The notes under the pieces were generated by a model that saw only the letters and a program-made list of their open reading frames with translations, was not told the origin of the DNA and did not search any database. A stretch of 64,000 bases of DNA. Origin: Begonia masoniana. Its lineage: Eukaryota > Streptophyta > Magnoliopsida > Cucurbitales > Begoniaceae. Position 1 is the first letter of the stretch; each line of letters starts with the position of its first letter. Shown here piece after piece: positions 1-16,743 of the stretch. Position numbers and translations under genes: made by a program. Location: positions 70,524,848 to 70,588,847 of the forward strand of contig CM039502.1 of NCBI GenBank assembly GCA_022432975.1, in the 5' to 3' direction.

Positions 1-2236
1 ATGATGTAGGTTTAATTCTATCGGAAGATGTCTTCAGAAAAGCCATCGGATGATGTAGGTTTAATTCTATCGGAAGATGTCTTCAGAAAAGCCATCGGAT
101 GATGTAGGTTTAATTCTATCGGAAGATGTCTTCAGAAAAGCCATCGGATGATGTAGGTTTAATTCTATCGGAAGATGTCTTCAGAAAAGCCATCGGATGA
201 TGTAGGTTTAATTCTATCGGAAGATGTCTTCAGAAAAGCCATCGGATGATGTAGGTTTAATTCTATCGGAAGATGTCTTCAGAAAAGCCATCGGATGATG
301 TAGGTTTAATTCTATCGGAAGATGTCTTCAGAAAAGCCATCGGATGATGTAGGTTTAATTCTATCGGAAGATGTCTTCAGAAAAGCCATCGGATGATGTA
401 GGTTTAATTCTATCGGAAGATGTCTTCAGAAAAGCCATCGGATGATGTAGGTTTAATTCTATCGGAAGATGTCTTCAGAAAAGCCATCGGATGATGTAGG
501 TTTAATTCTATCGGAAGATGTCTTCAGAAAAGCCATCGGATGATGTAGGTTTAATTCTATCGGAAGATGTCTTCAGAAAAGCCATCGGATGATGTAGGTT
601 TAATTCTATCGGAAGATGTCTTCAGAAAAGCCATCGGATGATGTAGGTTTAATTCTATCGGAAGATGTCTTCAGAAAAGCCATCGGATGATGTAGGTTTA
701 ATTCTATCGGAAGATGTCTTCAGAAAAGCCATCGGATGATGTAGGTTTAATTCTATCGGAAGATGTCTTCAGAAAAGCCATCGGATGATGTAGGTTTAAT
801 TCTATCGGAAGATGTCTTCAGAAAAGCCATCGGATGATGTAGGTTTAATTCTATCGGAAGATGTCTTCAGAAAAGCCATCGGATGATGTAGGTTTAATTC
901 TATCGGAAGATGTCTTCAGAAAAGCCATCGGATGATGTAGGTTTAATTCTATCGGAAGATGTCTTCAGAAAAGCCATCGGATGATGTAGGTTTAATTCTA
1001 TCGGAAGATGTCTTCAGAAAAGCCATCGGATGATGTAGGTTTAATTCTATCGGAAGATGTCTTCAGAAAAGCCATCGGATGATGTAGGTTTAATTCTATC
1101 GGAAGATGTCTTCAGAAAAGCCATCGGATGATGTAGGTTTAATTCTATCGGAAGATGTCTTCAGAAAAGCCATCGGATGATGTAGGTTTAATTCTATCGG
1201 AAGATGTCTTCAGAAAAGCCATCGGATGATGTAGGTTTAATTCTATCGGAAGATGTCTTCAGAAAAGCCATCGGATGATGTAGGTTTAATTCTATCGGAA
1301 GATGTCTTCAGAAAAGCCATCGGATGATGTAGGTTTAATTCTATCGGAAGATGTCTTCAGAAAAGCCATCGGATGATGTAGGTTTAATTCTATCGGAAGA
1401 TGTCTTCAGAAAAGCCATCGGATGATGTAGGTTTAATTCTATCGGAAGATGTCTTCAGAAAAGCCATCGGATGATGTAGGTTTAATTCTATCGGAAGATG
1501 TCTTCAGAAAAGCCATCGGATGATGTAGGTTTAATTCTATCGGAAGATGTCTTCAGAAAAGCCATCGGATGATGTAGGTTTAATTCTATCGGAAGATGTC
1601 TTCAGAAAAGCCATCGGATGATGTAGGTTTAATTCTATCGGAAGATGTCTTCAGAAAAGCCATCGGATGATGTAGGTTTAATTCTATCGGAAGATGTCTT
1701 CAGAAAAGCCATCGGATGATGTAGGTTTAATTCTATCGGAAGATGTCTTCAGAAAAGCCATCGGATGATGTAGGTTTAATTCTATCGGAAGATGTCTTCA
1801 GAAAAGCCATCGGATGATGTAGGTTTAATTCTATCGGAAGATGTCTTCAGAAAAGCCATCGGATGATGTAGGTTTAATTCTATCGGAAGATGTCTTCAGA
1901 AAAGCCATCGGATGATGTAGGTTTAATTCTATCGGAAGATGTCTTCAGAAAAGCCATCGGATGATGTAGGTTTAATTCTATCGGAAGATGTCTTCAGAAA
2001 AGCCATCGGATGATGTAGGTTTAATTCTATCGGAAGATGTCTTCAGAAAAGCCATCGGATGATGTAGGTTTAATTCTATCGGAAGATGTCTTCAGAAAAG
2101 CCATCGGATGATGTAGGTTTAATTCTATCGGAAGATGTCTTCAGAAAAGCCATCGGATGATGTAGGTTTAATTCTATCGGAAGATGTCTTCAGAAAAGCC
2201 ATCGGATGATGTAGGTTTAATTCTATCGGAAGATGT
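1..2236 (+). repeat. 49-bp minisatellite array, about 45 copies
   Basis: A 49-bp unit beginning ATGATGTAGGTTTAATTCTA is repeated head to tail with essentially no differences from the window edge. The unit carries the TATCGGAAGATGTCTTC and GCCATCGGATGATG segments. Three diverged copies of the same unit lie inside the solo LTR at about 9.7 kb, and inverted relatives lie in the LTRs of element B (about 35.44-35.60 kb and 42.87-43.02 kb). The array is therefore an expanded piece of a family-1 gypsy LTR. The left end is outside the window. Confidence 0.95.
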
Positions 2237-2238
2237 AG

Positions 2239-7576
<5,338 letters not shown>

Positions 7577-8280
7577 TTTTATTAGCGACGAAGATGGATT
7601 CTAATTCAAGTAGATCGATTGATTCAGACGAGAGAGCAACTGGTGATGCCGAAATGAATTGGTATTTGGACAGTACGCCTGCATATGGTGATGTACGAGC
7701 ATTCGATGGCGCATATGCAGATGAAGAAATTTCGTCTATTCGACCTCCAAAACATTGGACGATGAGCTTCGAACATCGGTCGGCTCAGATGACGAGGAGG
7801 TGGAAAGCTGACCGGTAAGAGAACAAATCTCAATGAGATTTTTTACAGATAGAAAATATGGTTCTTTAGAGGAACTTAAAGACGAAATACACAAATATTC
7901 TTTGGAAAACGGATATGGTATTAAATTCATTAAAGTGAAAGAAGTCGATTGACGGCTAAGTGTGGAGATGGATGTGGGTGGCGACTGCATGCTTTGTTGA
8001 TGCAAAATGAGCGAACGTTTCAAATAAAGAAATTTATCGACTCTCACTGCTGTTTGAGGCAAGTTGAAAATCAACACGCTTCAGCAAAATAGATGGCAAA
8101 ACATTACCTCGACAAGTTCAAAAGTCACCCTACCTTAGATATCACATCTATTATCGAGACAGTGAGGCACGACTTCACCGTCGATATTTCACCCAGTCTT
8201 GCCACAAGAGCAAGAAGCATAGCTCGAACCCTCAACGAAGGGAAGTGCGACGAACAATACGGGCAACTGTGGTCGTACGC

Positions 8281-10332
8281 TGTAACACCCGGTTCTATCG
8301 AACCAACTCTTTTATTATTAATGGTATACACTTTATAAGTCAATAATTTAAGTAGGGTTATTGAATGATTAGACTAGACAAGGGCATTAGAGTAAATTGC
8401 ATTTTTAAAAGTGGATAACGTATTTAAGGAAAGAGGGATTGGGTTTAATGCACTGTAGCCGCCACCATTTCATACTTTTCTCTTCGGGTTTTCAGCTCAA
8501 GCAGCCGAACTCTCTAGGCAATTTTCCTCGCCCTATTCTCCGTCGACTTAGGTAAGTTTTCCTCATTTCTCTTATGATATAGTGGTTAAATACCTGAAAG
8601 AGTGCAATGTGAGGATTTTGAGGATGCTGAGATTGAGCATAGATTCGGGTTTTAGTGATAAAGGGGGAATGCTCGAGTAGTAGAGTTTCTAACTGGATTC
8701 CTCGAACCACTGTTTGATTCTTGTTGAGGTTTAGTGAAGTTTTGATTTATATTCTGTTATGAACTTAGGTGGACAGATTTTCGAAGTAGCTAGCGACCAG
8801 ACAATTTCCAGAAGCCAGGTAAGTAAAGTATGCATGTGCCTTCAGGCCTACATCACAAAACAGTAGGGTTATGTATCTTGTGAATAATTTTGTATGTCAT
8901 GCATCATGTTTTTGAAAGATTACGAAAATGAATTTCCATGTAAGGATGGTAAGGCATGAATTGAATGTGACAGACAAACTATTAAGGGAACTAATCCACC
9001 CCTTTACTTATGAAGGGATTTATAACATTGGGAGGATTGATCCCACTCCCAAGGGAACCGAGGAATCAGATCAACTATTAAGAGAATTCATCCGCCCCTT
9101 AATCGAGTAGAAGATGTATAACATTGGGAAAATTGATCCACTTCCCAAGGGAACCGAGGGATCAGATCAGCTTATGAATGAATGTGAATGCAACTTAGAT
9201 GAGAAAGTAGAAATTGCATGTTTAGGAATTTATGTTTCAGCATTTCATTTCATTACTGCTTTACTTACTTAGCATTAGGCTAAAAGATGAGTTTTGTGAT
9301 GTAGGTGTTGAGGATACCGCAGTGTGAATTCTCTGAATTGGTTGAGGACTAGGCAGGTTGGAGGGGTGCAATCAGGCATCGATCTGGCATCTGATGGGGC
9401 GGTTTAACTAGTGTCAGTGGTTGTGAAGGTTTAGTGGACAATGATTTCAATTTGAGTATGCTAAACTTTCTGATGATAGAAGTTGCTTTGATGTTTTCAA
9501 AAAGTACTTTGAGACTTTTCTGATAATAGTATTCCGTTGGTTTTTAACACTGGATTATACTGGACTTGAGTAATGCAATGATTTGAATTGTTTTTGAATG
9601 GTTGTGGTGAAATAAGTAAATTCTTTTCTGTACTTAGAGTTGTGCTTGCATAGCAAGAAATAGTTGAAATGTCGCTCTGTTTTCTATCGGAAGATGTCTT
9701 CAGAAAAGTTATTGGATGATGTAGGTTTAATTCTATCGGAAGTTGTCTTCAGAAAAGCCATCGGATGATGTAGGTTTAATTCTATTGGAAGATGTCTTCA
9801 TAAAAGCCATCAGATGATGTAGGTTTAATTCTATCAGAAGATGTAGATTTTGCACTACCGGTATGAGTGAGTATTATGCTTTGTCGTTTTGCGATCGGTT
9901 GATATTGGATAATTTATTTATCCGGCTGACGTCATCGGTAGATGCAGTCCACCGAGAGATGTCTTTTGTTTCCAACTCTTCTGGTCCACGTCATCGGTAG
10001 AAGCTTTCTATTTGCTGTTTCTGCTTCTTCCGTTGACTTTATCCATCGGCAGATGCGTTTGACTTCTGCGACTTCCTAAGTATTTCACGATTTAAACCTC
10101 TATTTCTTTTTAGCCGTTTATCTCTTACATTTCAAACAATGTTCATAGTTTTATTTAACTCTATTGTTGTCCAAAAGATTTCCGCTGCAAGTTTTAAATG
10201 TTTTGAGACTTTAGCTTATGTCAACTGTTGAATGTTGAGCAAAGTTTAAAAAAAAAAAATATGGTTGAGATTTCTTAGTCATGTAAGATCTTTTATGTAA
10301 CGAACCGGGTTGAGATAACTCAGGGCATTACA
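8281..10332 (+). mobile_element. Solo LTR, gypsy family 1, inserted in the MULE
   Basis: This 2,052-bp LTR begins TGTAACACCCGG and ends GGGCATTACA. It is flanked by the perfect 5-bp duplication TACGC (8276-8280 and 10333-10337). Removing the insert and one duplication puts the MULE reading frame back in register. It has no internal region, so it is a solo LTR left by LTR-LTR recombination. It contains a strong 5' splice-donor-like CCAG|GTAAGT at 8819, an acceptor-like tract ending near 9272, and about three copies of the 49-bp repeat. Confidence 0.93.
9685..9850 (+). repeat. Short 49-bp repeat, about 3.5 diverged copies
   Basis: These copies are diverged from one another by several substitutions and look like the ancestral state of the large array at the window start. 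The last copy runs into GATGTAGATTTTGCAC, and the TGTAGATTT shared with gag is the point where the large array is fused to element A. Confidence 0.85.
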
Positions 10333-11874
10333 TACGCAGCCGAAATATTTAGATCAAATCCGGATAGTACTATAAAAATTTATGGAAACCCAGTGGGCTC
10401 TAATCAATTGGGATTCCAAAGATTCTATATGTGCATGGCTACTTGCAAGACTGGGTTGCTGGAGTACGGGAGACCCGTTATCTACTTGGATGGCTGTCAT
10501 CTAAAGGGATCGTGTGCCGGCCAACTACTCACAGCCGTCAATATTGACGGAAATGATGGAATCTACCCTGTTGCTGTTGCCAACGTCGAATCTGAGTGTG
10601 TGGACTCATGGACATGGTTTTTGTAAATATTAAAGCAAGACCTCAACACTGAATCGGGCTGCGGTTGGACACTTGTTTCAGATCGACAGAAGGTACGATG
10701 CATTTCAATATGTTATTTCAAATTTTATGGCATTGTAGGTGTAATATTGTTTTATTTACGCTGTTGTTCGTGCAAATATCAGGGGTTACAGAGAGCTGTT
10801 CGAGAACAATTCGAACATGCTGAACATCGCTTCTGCCTCCGGCATATGTTTGCGAATTTCAAAAACTATTTTCGGGACAAAGCATACAGTGATGCGATGT
10901 GGAATGCGACCAGGGCACCCACAGAGGCCCATTTCGAGCATGAAATGCAGAAATTACACCGCCTATGTCCGGAAGCCCACGATTGGCTTCGAGCAGAAGA
11001 GCCGAAATATTGGGCTAGTTATGCCTTCTCTCCGAATCTCAAGTGCAACCTGGTATTGAATAATTTGTGCAAGTCATTCAATGCACTTTTTTTGCCAGTC
11101 AGGGACAAACCGATCCTGACCATATTCGAGATGATCCGAACACGCTTGATGACTCGCATCGTAAAGAAATATGAGAAGCTAGCCGATTCAAATGACATCT
11201 TGTGTCCCAAGATCAAAGCAAAGCTTGAGAAGCTAAAAGAGTGCATCTAGAAATTGGCATGCAACGTTTTTGAGAGCTACAAGATTTCAAGTCCGCAATG
11301 GATACGAACAATTCGATGTCGACATGAGTTTGGGTGTGTGCAACTGCACCAGATGGGAGCTTACAGGAATCCCTTGTGTCCATTTCATTCCTTGCATGTA
11401 CTGGATGAGAGTCACGTCGGAAGACTACATGAATGCATGTTATTACATGGGAAGATACCTGCAGATGTACTCACATTATATTTGTCTTATCAGCGGCCAA
11501 ATAATGTGGCCTAACGTAGAAGGTATGAACGAAATCCTCCCACCAAGAAGACAACATCAACCTGGTAGGCTGAAGAAGACAAGAGTGCGAGATGCCGAAG
11601 AGTCGTCAAGCTCAAAAGTTAGTAAGAGGAACTCAACCGTGCGTTGTGGTATATGTCGGTAGCAGGGGCATAATACTCGCACTTGTCCTAACCGAGGATC
11701 AACTTCAGGCTCTTCTTTGCAGGACACATTCATGGGCTTACACATTTGAAGGGACGCAGGAATCTTCGACACGCGGCCGTGGGAGAAATTTGTAAATTTT
11801 TTAAATACCATTTGTTATTTTTTTTTATTTATTCATTCTTGAATTATTCATTTATTCTTTAAGTATTAATTCAT

Positions 11875-12000
11875 TGGGTGGTGACTGCATGCTTCAAAAA
11901 AGCAAAACAAGCGTACGTTTCAAATAAAGAGTTTGATCGACTCTCACAGCTGTTCGAGGATAGCTAAGAATCGAGACGCTTCAGCAATTGCTGCTATTCT
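11875..12000 (+). pseudogene. Second MULE N-terminal fragment
   Basis: This stretch repeats the MULE N-terminal segment at 7974-8088 (TGGGTGG.GACTGCATGC through CGCTTCAGCA) with scattered changes. It lies about 80 bp downstream of the end of the first transposase. It is out of frame and short. It may be the start of a second tandem MULE whose remainder was lost. Confidence 0.75.
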
Positions 12001-12683
12001 TCGGATACATTGATATATTCTAGACACGGTGGTAATCCAACAGTTGGAAAAGTAGAAGTGAGAGATCAGAGACTTGAAAGGGAAAATCATGCACTGAAGA
12101 ACAGCAAGGAAATAAACAAAGAGTGTAGTGAGAGTGATTAAAAGAGTACAGGTACTGAGGACTTCAACTGGAGAGGAGGAATCCAAGTGTAATTTTTGGT
12201 ACATTTATGATGGTTTATATTTTGTTGATGATTGCAAGATTGAAAGATGAAATTTTGGAAAATTAGAGTTTATGAGCAGCAAAAACTCACTTGGTAGAAT
12301 ATGCAGGAATTAGTTGCTTAAGTCGATTATGGAACGTATTTATTTATGGAAAATGCACTGATTTTGATGTTCATCGGGAGAAGGTGATCCAAGTGTTGAA
12401 AATGTATGAAAAGTTAACCTCCTATCTCATGGTGTTAAGAAAAAAAGAATTGGAGTCAAGGAAACAAGTTGGTATAGCAAGAATTTATATTGAGGCAGCC
12501 ATGCTTCTATTCTGTAATATTATTTTTTTTTTAAGGTTTGAACCGATTAATAGTAAACTTTGAGATATTTATTTAAAATGTCGACAGTTTGAGGTTTTCC
12601 AAAAACTAAATTGTAAAACATATATAATTTCATATTTAATTAAATTTAAAGTACATAAAATTTATATACAACAATTAAGATAA
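12001..12683. other. Intergenic stretch, no gene recognised
   Basis: AT-rich DNA. One short frame (RLERENHALKNSKEINKE near 12.07 kb) looks coiled-coil-like but is soon interrupted, and I do not recognise it. A stretch near 12.55-12.60 kb (AATAGTAAACTTTGAG, CAGTTTGAGGTTTTCC) resembles, in the same orientation, the sequence at about 19.50-19.55 kb. Confidence 0.4.
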
Positions 12684-13657
12684 CTACGCAGGACGGGCAT
12701 TATCGTCTGAGCCCGTGGCGTTGTTCGCCATCCAAGTTTGGAACCTCTAGTTTATCTCTTTAGAGGACTCATTGAGATAATGTTGTGCCTGCGTCAAGTC
12801 TCTCTGAGAAGCGATCACCCCATGCTGTCATACGACAAGTTCATCCACTCTTCTTATGAGTTGTTGGATGTCTCGTTGCTGGCTCTGCTGAATCTCCAGC
12901 ACTTGCTACAGCTCCTGATGGTGTGTCTGGTGCATATCATACATCTGCTGTTGATACGTCTGTTGCATCTGATACAGCTGTTGCAGACACTACCTCGTGT
13001 CTCATCTGCTTCTCTCATCCTCTTGGGGGCTATTGGTGGCGATCTGGTCTCATCTATCGGCAGTGCTCGAGTGGTTGATGCCCCCTGATTTCTATTCAGA
13101 ACCCACCAGCCATCGACTTCGATGATGCCCATCCGTATCAACTGGGTCATGTCAAATACGTCGGTGGATCTACGGGGGATTATCTGCTTTCCAAGCGGTA
13201 GGCGAATCCCAGCTCGGATGATGATCTTCAGAATCAGTGCTCTGTATGAGAGACTAGTCCTGGGTGCCTGCCCGACCTCCCGCTGCACAGCTTCTTCATG
13301 ACATAGAGGTCCATGCAGGTCACGTGATTTCGATGGCCCTCTCGCGGCAGAAGGGTGTGGGCGAGCATGTTTCGAAGAATCCGACCTCTAACAATTAACT
13401 CGTTCGCTCTTGGCTTTACGAACGCCCCAATGTTGGGATTACAGTTAATTTGCCATAGGAACTTTACTCCCTCGGGCAATGTAAAAAAAAAGACAGTCTC
13501 GAGAAGTATGGTAATATCGTTTCGCCCCTTCTATGTTAAACCTCTGGACTTCATTCACTTGCTCTGCCCGTATCATAAATTCAAACCAAGAATGTATGTC
13601 CTCAAACCAGGTAAAACTCCATCTATCCCGGATGCTCTCAGGTTCGCGTAGAACAAG
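12684..13657 (-). pseudogene. Plant transposon protein T1, C-terminal part (Transposase_32-like)
   Basis: Minus-strand remnant that pairs with 16522-16740 across a nested solo LTR. Recognisable pieces are KRYYHTSRDC, the ARANELIVRGRILRNM-type segment, TLLPREGHRNHVTCMDLYVM, LIRMGIIEVDGWWV and a Gln-rich coiled-coil tail (LYQMQQTYQQQMYDMHQTHH). Copy T2 is colinear with it. The layout and the EIVRLFY-NL motif in the upstream part resemble the 'putative plant transposon protein' family often found in plant repeats (Pfam Transposase_32 as I recall it, not searched). The biochemical role is unknown. Frameshifts and several stops make it non-functional. Confidence 0.65.
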
Positions 13658-16521
13658 TGTAATGCCCCGAATTTTATAAACCCGGTTCGTTACTTTATAA
13701 CACAGCACATGACTAAGAAACTCTGGTAAATTTTTAAAACTTCACTCGGCGGTCAAAATTTGACCTTTAATTAAAAACATCAAGAAAACTTGCAGCGGAA
13801 AACCATTTGTATAAAATAACATTTATTAAATGATTAAAATATTAGAGACAGTTGATTGAAAGAAGACAAAGGAAAACAGAACACATCTACCGCTGAATAG
13901 TTTTAGCTGTAGAAGTAGAGACAGAATAGTCTCGGCGGTAGAAACGGGAATAGAAGGTATCCACCACTAAACAGTGTCAGCCGAACGACATGTCGACTAC
14001 CCACATCCACCGCTCAAGAAACAAAAGACATTTACCGCTAAATAGTGACAGTCGAACGACACACCGACTGCCCACATCCACCGATAGACTACATCCACCG
14101 ATAGACTACATCCACCGATAGACTACATCCACCGATAGACTACATCCACCGATAGACTACATCCACCGATAGACTACATCCACCGATAGACTACATCCAC
14201 CGATAGACTACATCCACCGATAGACTACATCCACCGATAGACTACATCCACCGATAGACTACATCCACCGATAGACTACATCCACCGATAGACTACATCC
14301 ACCGATAGACTACATCCACCGATAGACTACATCCACCGATAGACTACATCCACCGATAGACTACATCCACCGATAGACTACATCCACCGATAGACTACAT
14401 CCACCGATAGACTACATCCACCGATAGACTACATCCACCGATAGACTACATCCACCGATAGACTACATCCACCGATAGACTACATCCACCGATAGACTAC
14501 ATCCACCGATAGACTACATCCACCGATAGACTACATCCACCGATAGACTACATCCACCGATAGACTACATCCACCGATAGACTACATCCACCGATAGACT
14601 ACATCCACCGATAGACTACATCCACCGATAGACTACATCCACCGATAGACTACATCCACCGATAGACTACATCCACCGATAGACTACATCCACCGATAGA
14701 CTACATCCACCGATAGACTACATCCACCGATAGACTACATCCACCGATAGACTACATCCACCGATAGACTACATCCACCGATAGACTACATCCACCGATA
14801 GACTACATCCACCGATAGACTACATCCACCGATAGACTACATCCACCGATAGACTACATCCACCGATAGACTACATCCACCGATAGACTACATCCACCGA
14901 TAGACTACATCCACCGATAGACTACATCCACCGATAGACTACATCCACCGATAGACTACATCCACCGATAGACTACATCCACCGATAGACTACATCCACC
15001 GATAGACTACATCCACCGATAGACTACATCCACCGATAGACTACATCCACCGATAGACTACATCCACCGATAGACTACATCCACCGATAGACTACATCCA
15101 CCGATAGACTACATCCACCGATAGACTACATCCACCGGTGAACAGTAACACCCTAAACAAATGGACAACTCTACCTACTAAAAGAACTTGTAAATTGTAA
15201 CAGCAGCTATTCAAAACAACATAGATCCACAACTTTATAACTCCAGAATAACAATCTACAACTAAACCAAATCGTGTTTTCATAATCAGGAAAAGCTCCA
15301 AATTATTAAAAACATTAAACTTCTGCTGTCATTAGCATTCTCAGCATACTAAAACTGAACCATTATCAACTAGACTTTCACACCTACTGACATTAGTTAA
15401 ACTGCCCCATCAGATTGCCAAGTCGAGGCATAGGTGTGCTCCATCAACTGCTCATAGTCTTCAGTAAATTCAGAGAATTCTCCAGTAGTTACCTCAGCAC
15501 CTACATCACAAAACTCATCTATTAGCCTTATGCTAAATAAGTAGAGCAATAATGAAATTATAAGCTGAAACATAAATCCTAGTAATGTAGTTTCTACTTT
15601 CACATCTCAGTTGCATTCACATTCTTTCTCTGATCTGATCCCTTGGTTCCATTGGGAGTTGGATCAATTTTCCCAAAGTCATACATCCTCTTCATAGATT
15701 AAGGGGTGGATTAGTTCCCTTAACAGCTGATCTGATCCTATATTCCATTGAGAAGCGGATCAATTTCCCAAAGTCATACATCCTCTTCATCGATTAAGGG
15801 GCGGATTAGTTCCCTTAACCGTTGGTCTATTACAATCTGTTCATGCCTTACCATGTCATTACATGTAAATTCATTTTCGTGTTCTTTCCAAAAATATGAT
15901 ACATGACATATAGAAAACATTCAAACAAGCATAAACCTACTGTTTTGTGATGTAGACCCGAAGGCACACACATACTCTACTTACTTGGTTTCCTAGAAAA
16001 GCTTGGTTGCAAACTACTTCGGGTTTTGCTCAAACCTATATCCGTAGACAGAGTATTAGTTAAGCTTCATTCTAAACTATCCACAAATCTACCAGAACTC
16101 ATAAGGAAACTAGTTTGGGAGCTCAGATCATCAAGCATTTCTGATATACCCCAAACCCGAACTAACTCTCACTTGCAGCATTCTCAAAACTCACATTTAA
16201 GATCCCCTCTAACATCGATAGTTACAATGTAGCAAGAAATCGAAGTAGAAATCACCTAGCTTGGAGAAAATGGGAGAGAAAATCGCCGAGAGAAACTCTG
16301 GTTAGCTGAGCTGAATGCCGAGAAAAGAAAATGAGAAACAGTGGTGGCTAAACCTTCATTAAACCCTCCATTTATAACACTGCTTCACAATTACTCAAAT
16401 GCCCATGGCTAACCAACTTTAACCTATTTAACCAACCAATCAAATTCACTAAATTTCATAAAAATAAAAGTTACAAAATGACGTTATTAATTAAATAAGG
16501 TGGACAATACTGGTTGCTATA
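13658..16521 (-). mobile_element. Solo LTR, gypsy family 1, inserted in T1
   Basis: This 2,864-bp minus-strand LTR is flanked by the perfect duplication ACAAG (13653-13657 and 16522-16526). Its 3' terminus is canonical (GGGGCATTACA on the minus strand). Its 5' terminus reads TATAGCAACC where relatives have TGTAGCACCC, so the terminal TG is mutated. More than a third of the LTR is a 17-bp minisatellite. Without the array its length would be about 1.8 kb, similar to the other family-1 LTRs. Confidence 0.88.
14074..15137 (+). repeat. 17-bp minisatellite, about 62 copies
   Basis: The unit CATCCACCGATAGACTA is repeated with almost no variation inside the solo LTR. It carries the CATCYACCGATRGA core that occurs singly in the same region of the LTRs of element B. 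The array sits where the 49-bp array sits in other copies, so it is an independent expansion of related sequence. Confidence 0.95.
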
Positions 16522-16740
16522 ACAAGCGAACTATTATCTCGCACGTATCGCTTGTCAATGCAGTGATCTCGTTTAGGCCGATGTTCTCAAACATCTCTTT
16601 GATGCCCAACGACTCCCAACCTCTGAAGTCTACATTCATACAAAGGTTTATTGAGCATTTTCGCATATCCTGCTCAAACTTTCTCTGACAATCTTGGGTC
16701 AAAAATTCCATGGCAAGATCTTGTCAAGTTCACGTACAAC
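16522..16740 (-). pseudogene. Plant transposon protein T1, N-terminal part
   Basis: Minus-strand remnant with FEQDM, GWESLGIKEMFENIGL and TCEIIVRL, colinear with T2 at 47.6 kb (FSGWESLEIKEIF, CNEIVRLFY). It is separated from the rest of T1 by the ACAAG-flanked solo LTR. Upstream it meets a TRIM tandem whose insertion site (ACTAA) lies just beyond this piece, so the true start is not preserved here. Confidence 0.65.
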
Positions 16741-16743
16741 TAA

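Larger units (their letters stand above)
7594..11795 (+). pseudogene. MULE (MuDR-type) transposase pseudogene, split by a solo LTR
   Basis: The remnant starts at MDSNSSRSIDSDERA. A MuDR-type N-terminal domain (FFTDRKYGSLEELKDEI, then KCGDGCGWRLHAL) follows, and after the nested LTR the catalytic core (VIYLDGCHLKG, VANVESECVDSWTWFL, LVSDRQKG). Next come LRHMFANFKNYFRDK and a SWIM zinc finger near 11.34 kb (CNCTRWELTGIPCVHFI). Last is a CCHC knuckle near 11.64 kb (CGIC, GHNTRTC) whose middle is hit by a stop. A plausible 90-bp intron (GTACGATG to AAATATCAG) lies at 10693-10782. The gene is dead: frameshifts near 7.79 and 7.95 kb and in the 11.25-kb region, plus stops near 8091, 10624 and 11660. 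MULE transposases cut and paste elements with long terminal inverted repeats, but I could not find this element's termini. Confidence 0.88.

Noticed and set aside
14074..15137. CRISPR-like or centromeric satellite array
   Set aside because: There are no unique spacers between units, and the unit is embedded in a target-duplication-bounded LTR, so it is neither CRISPR nor a centromere satellite.
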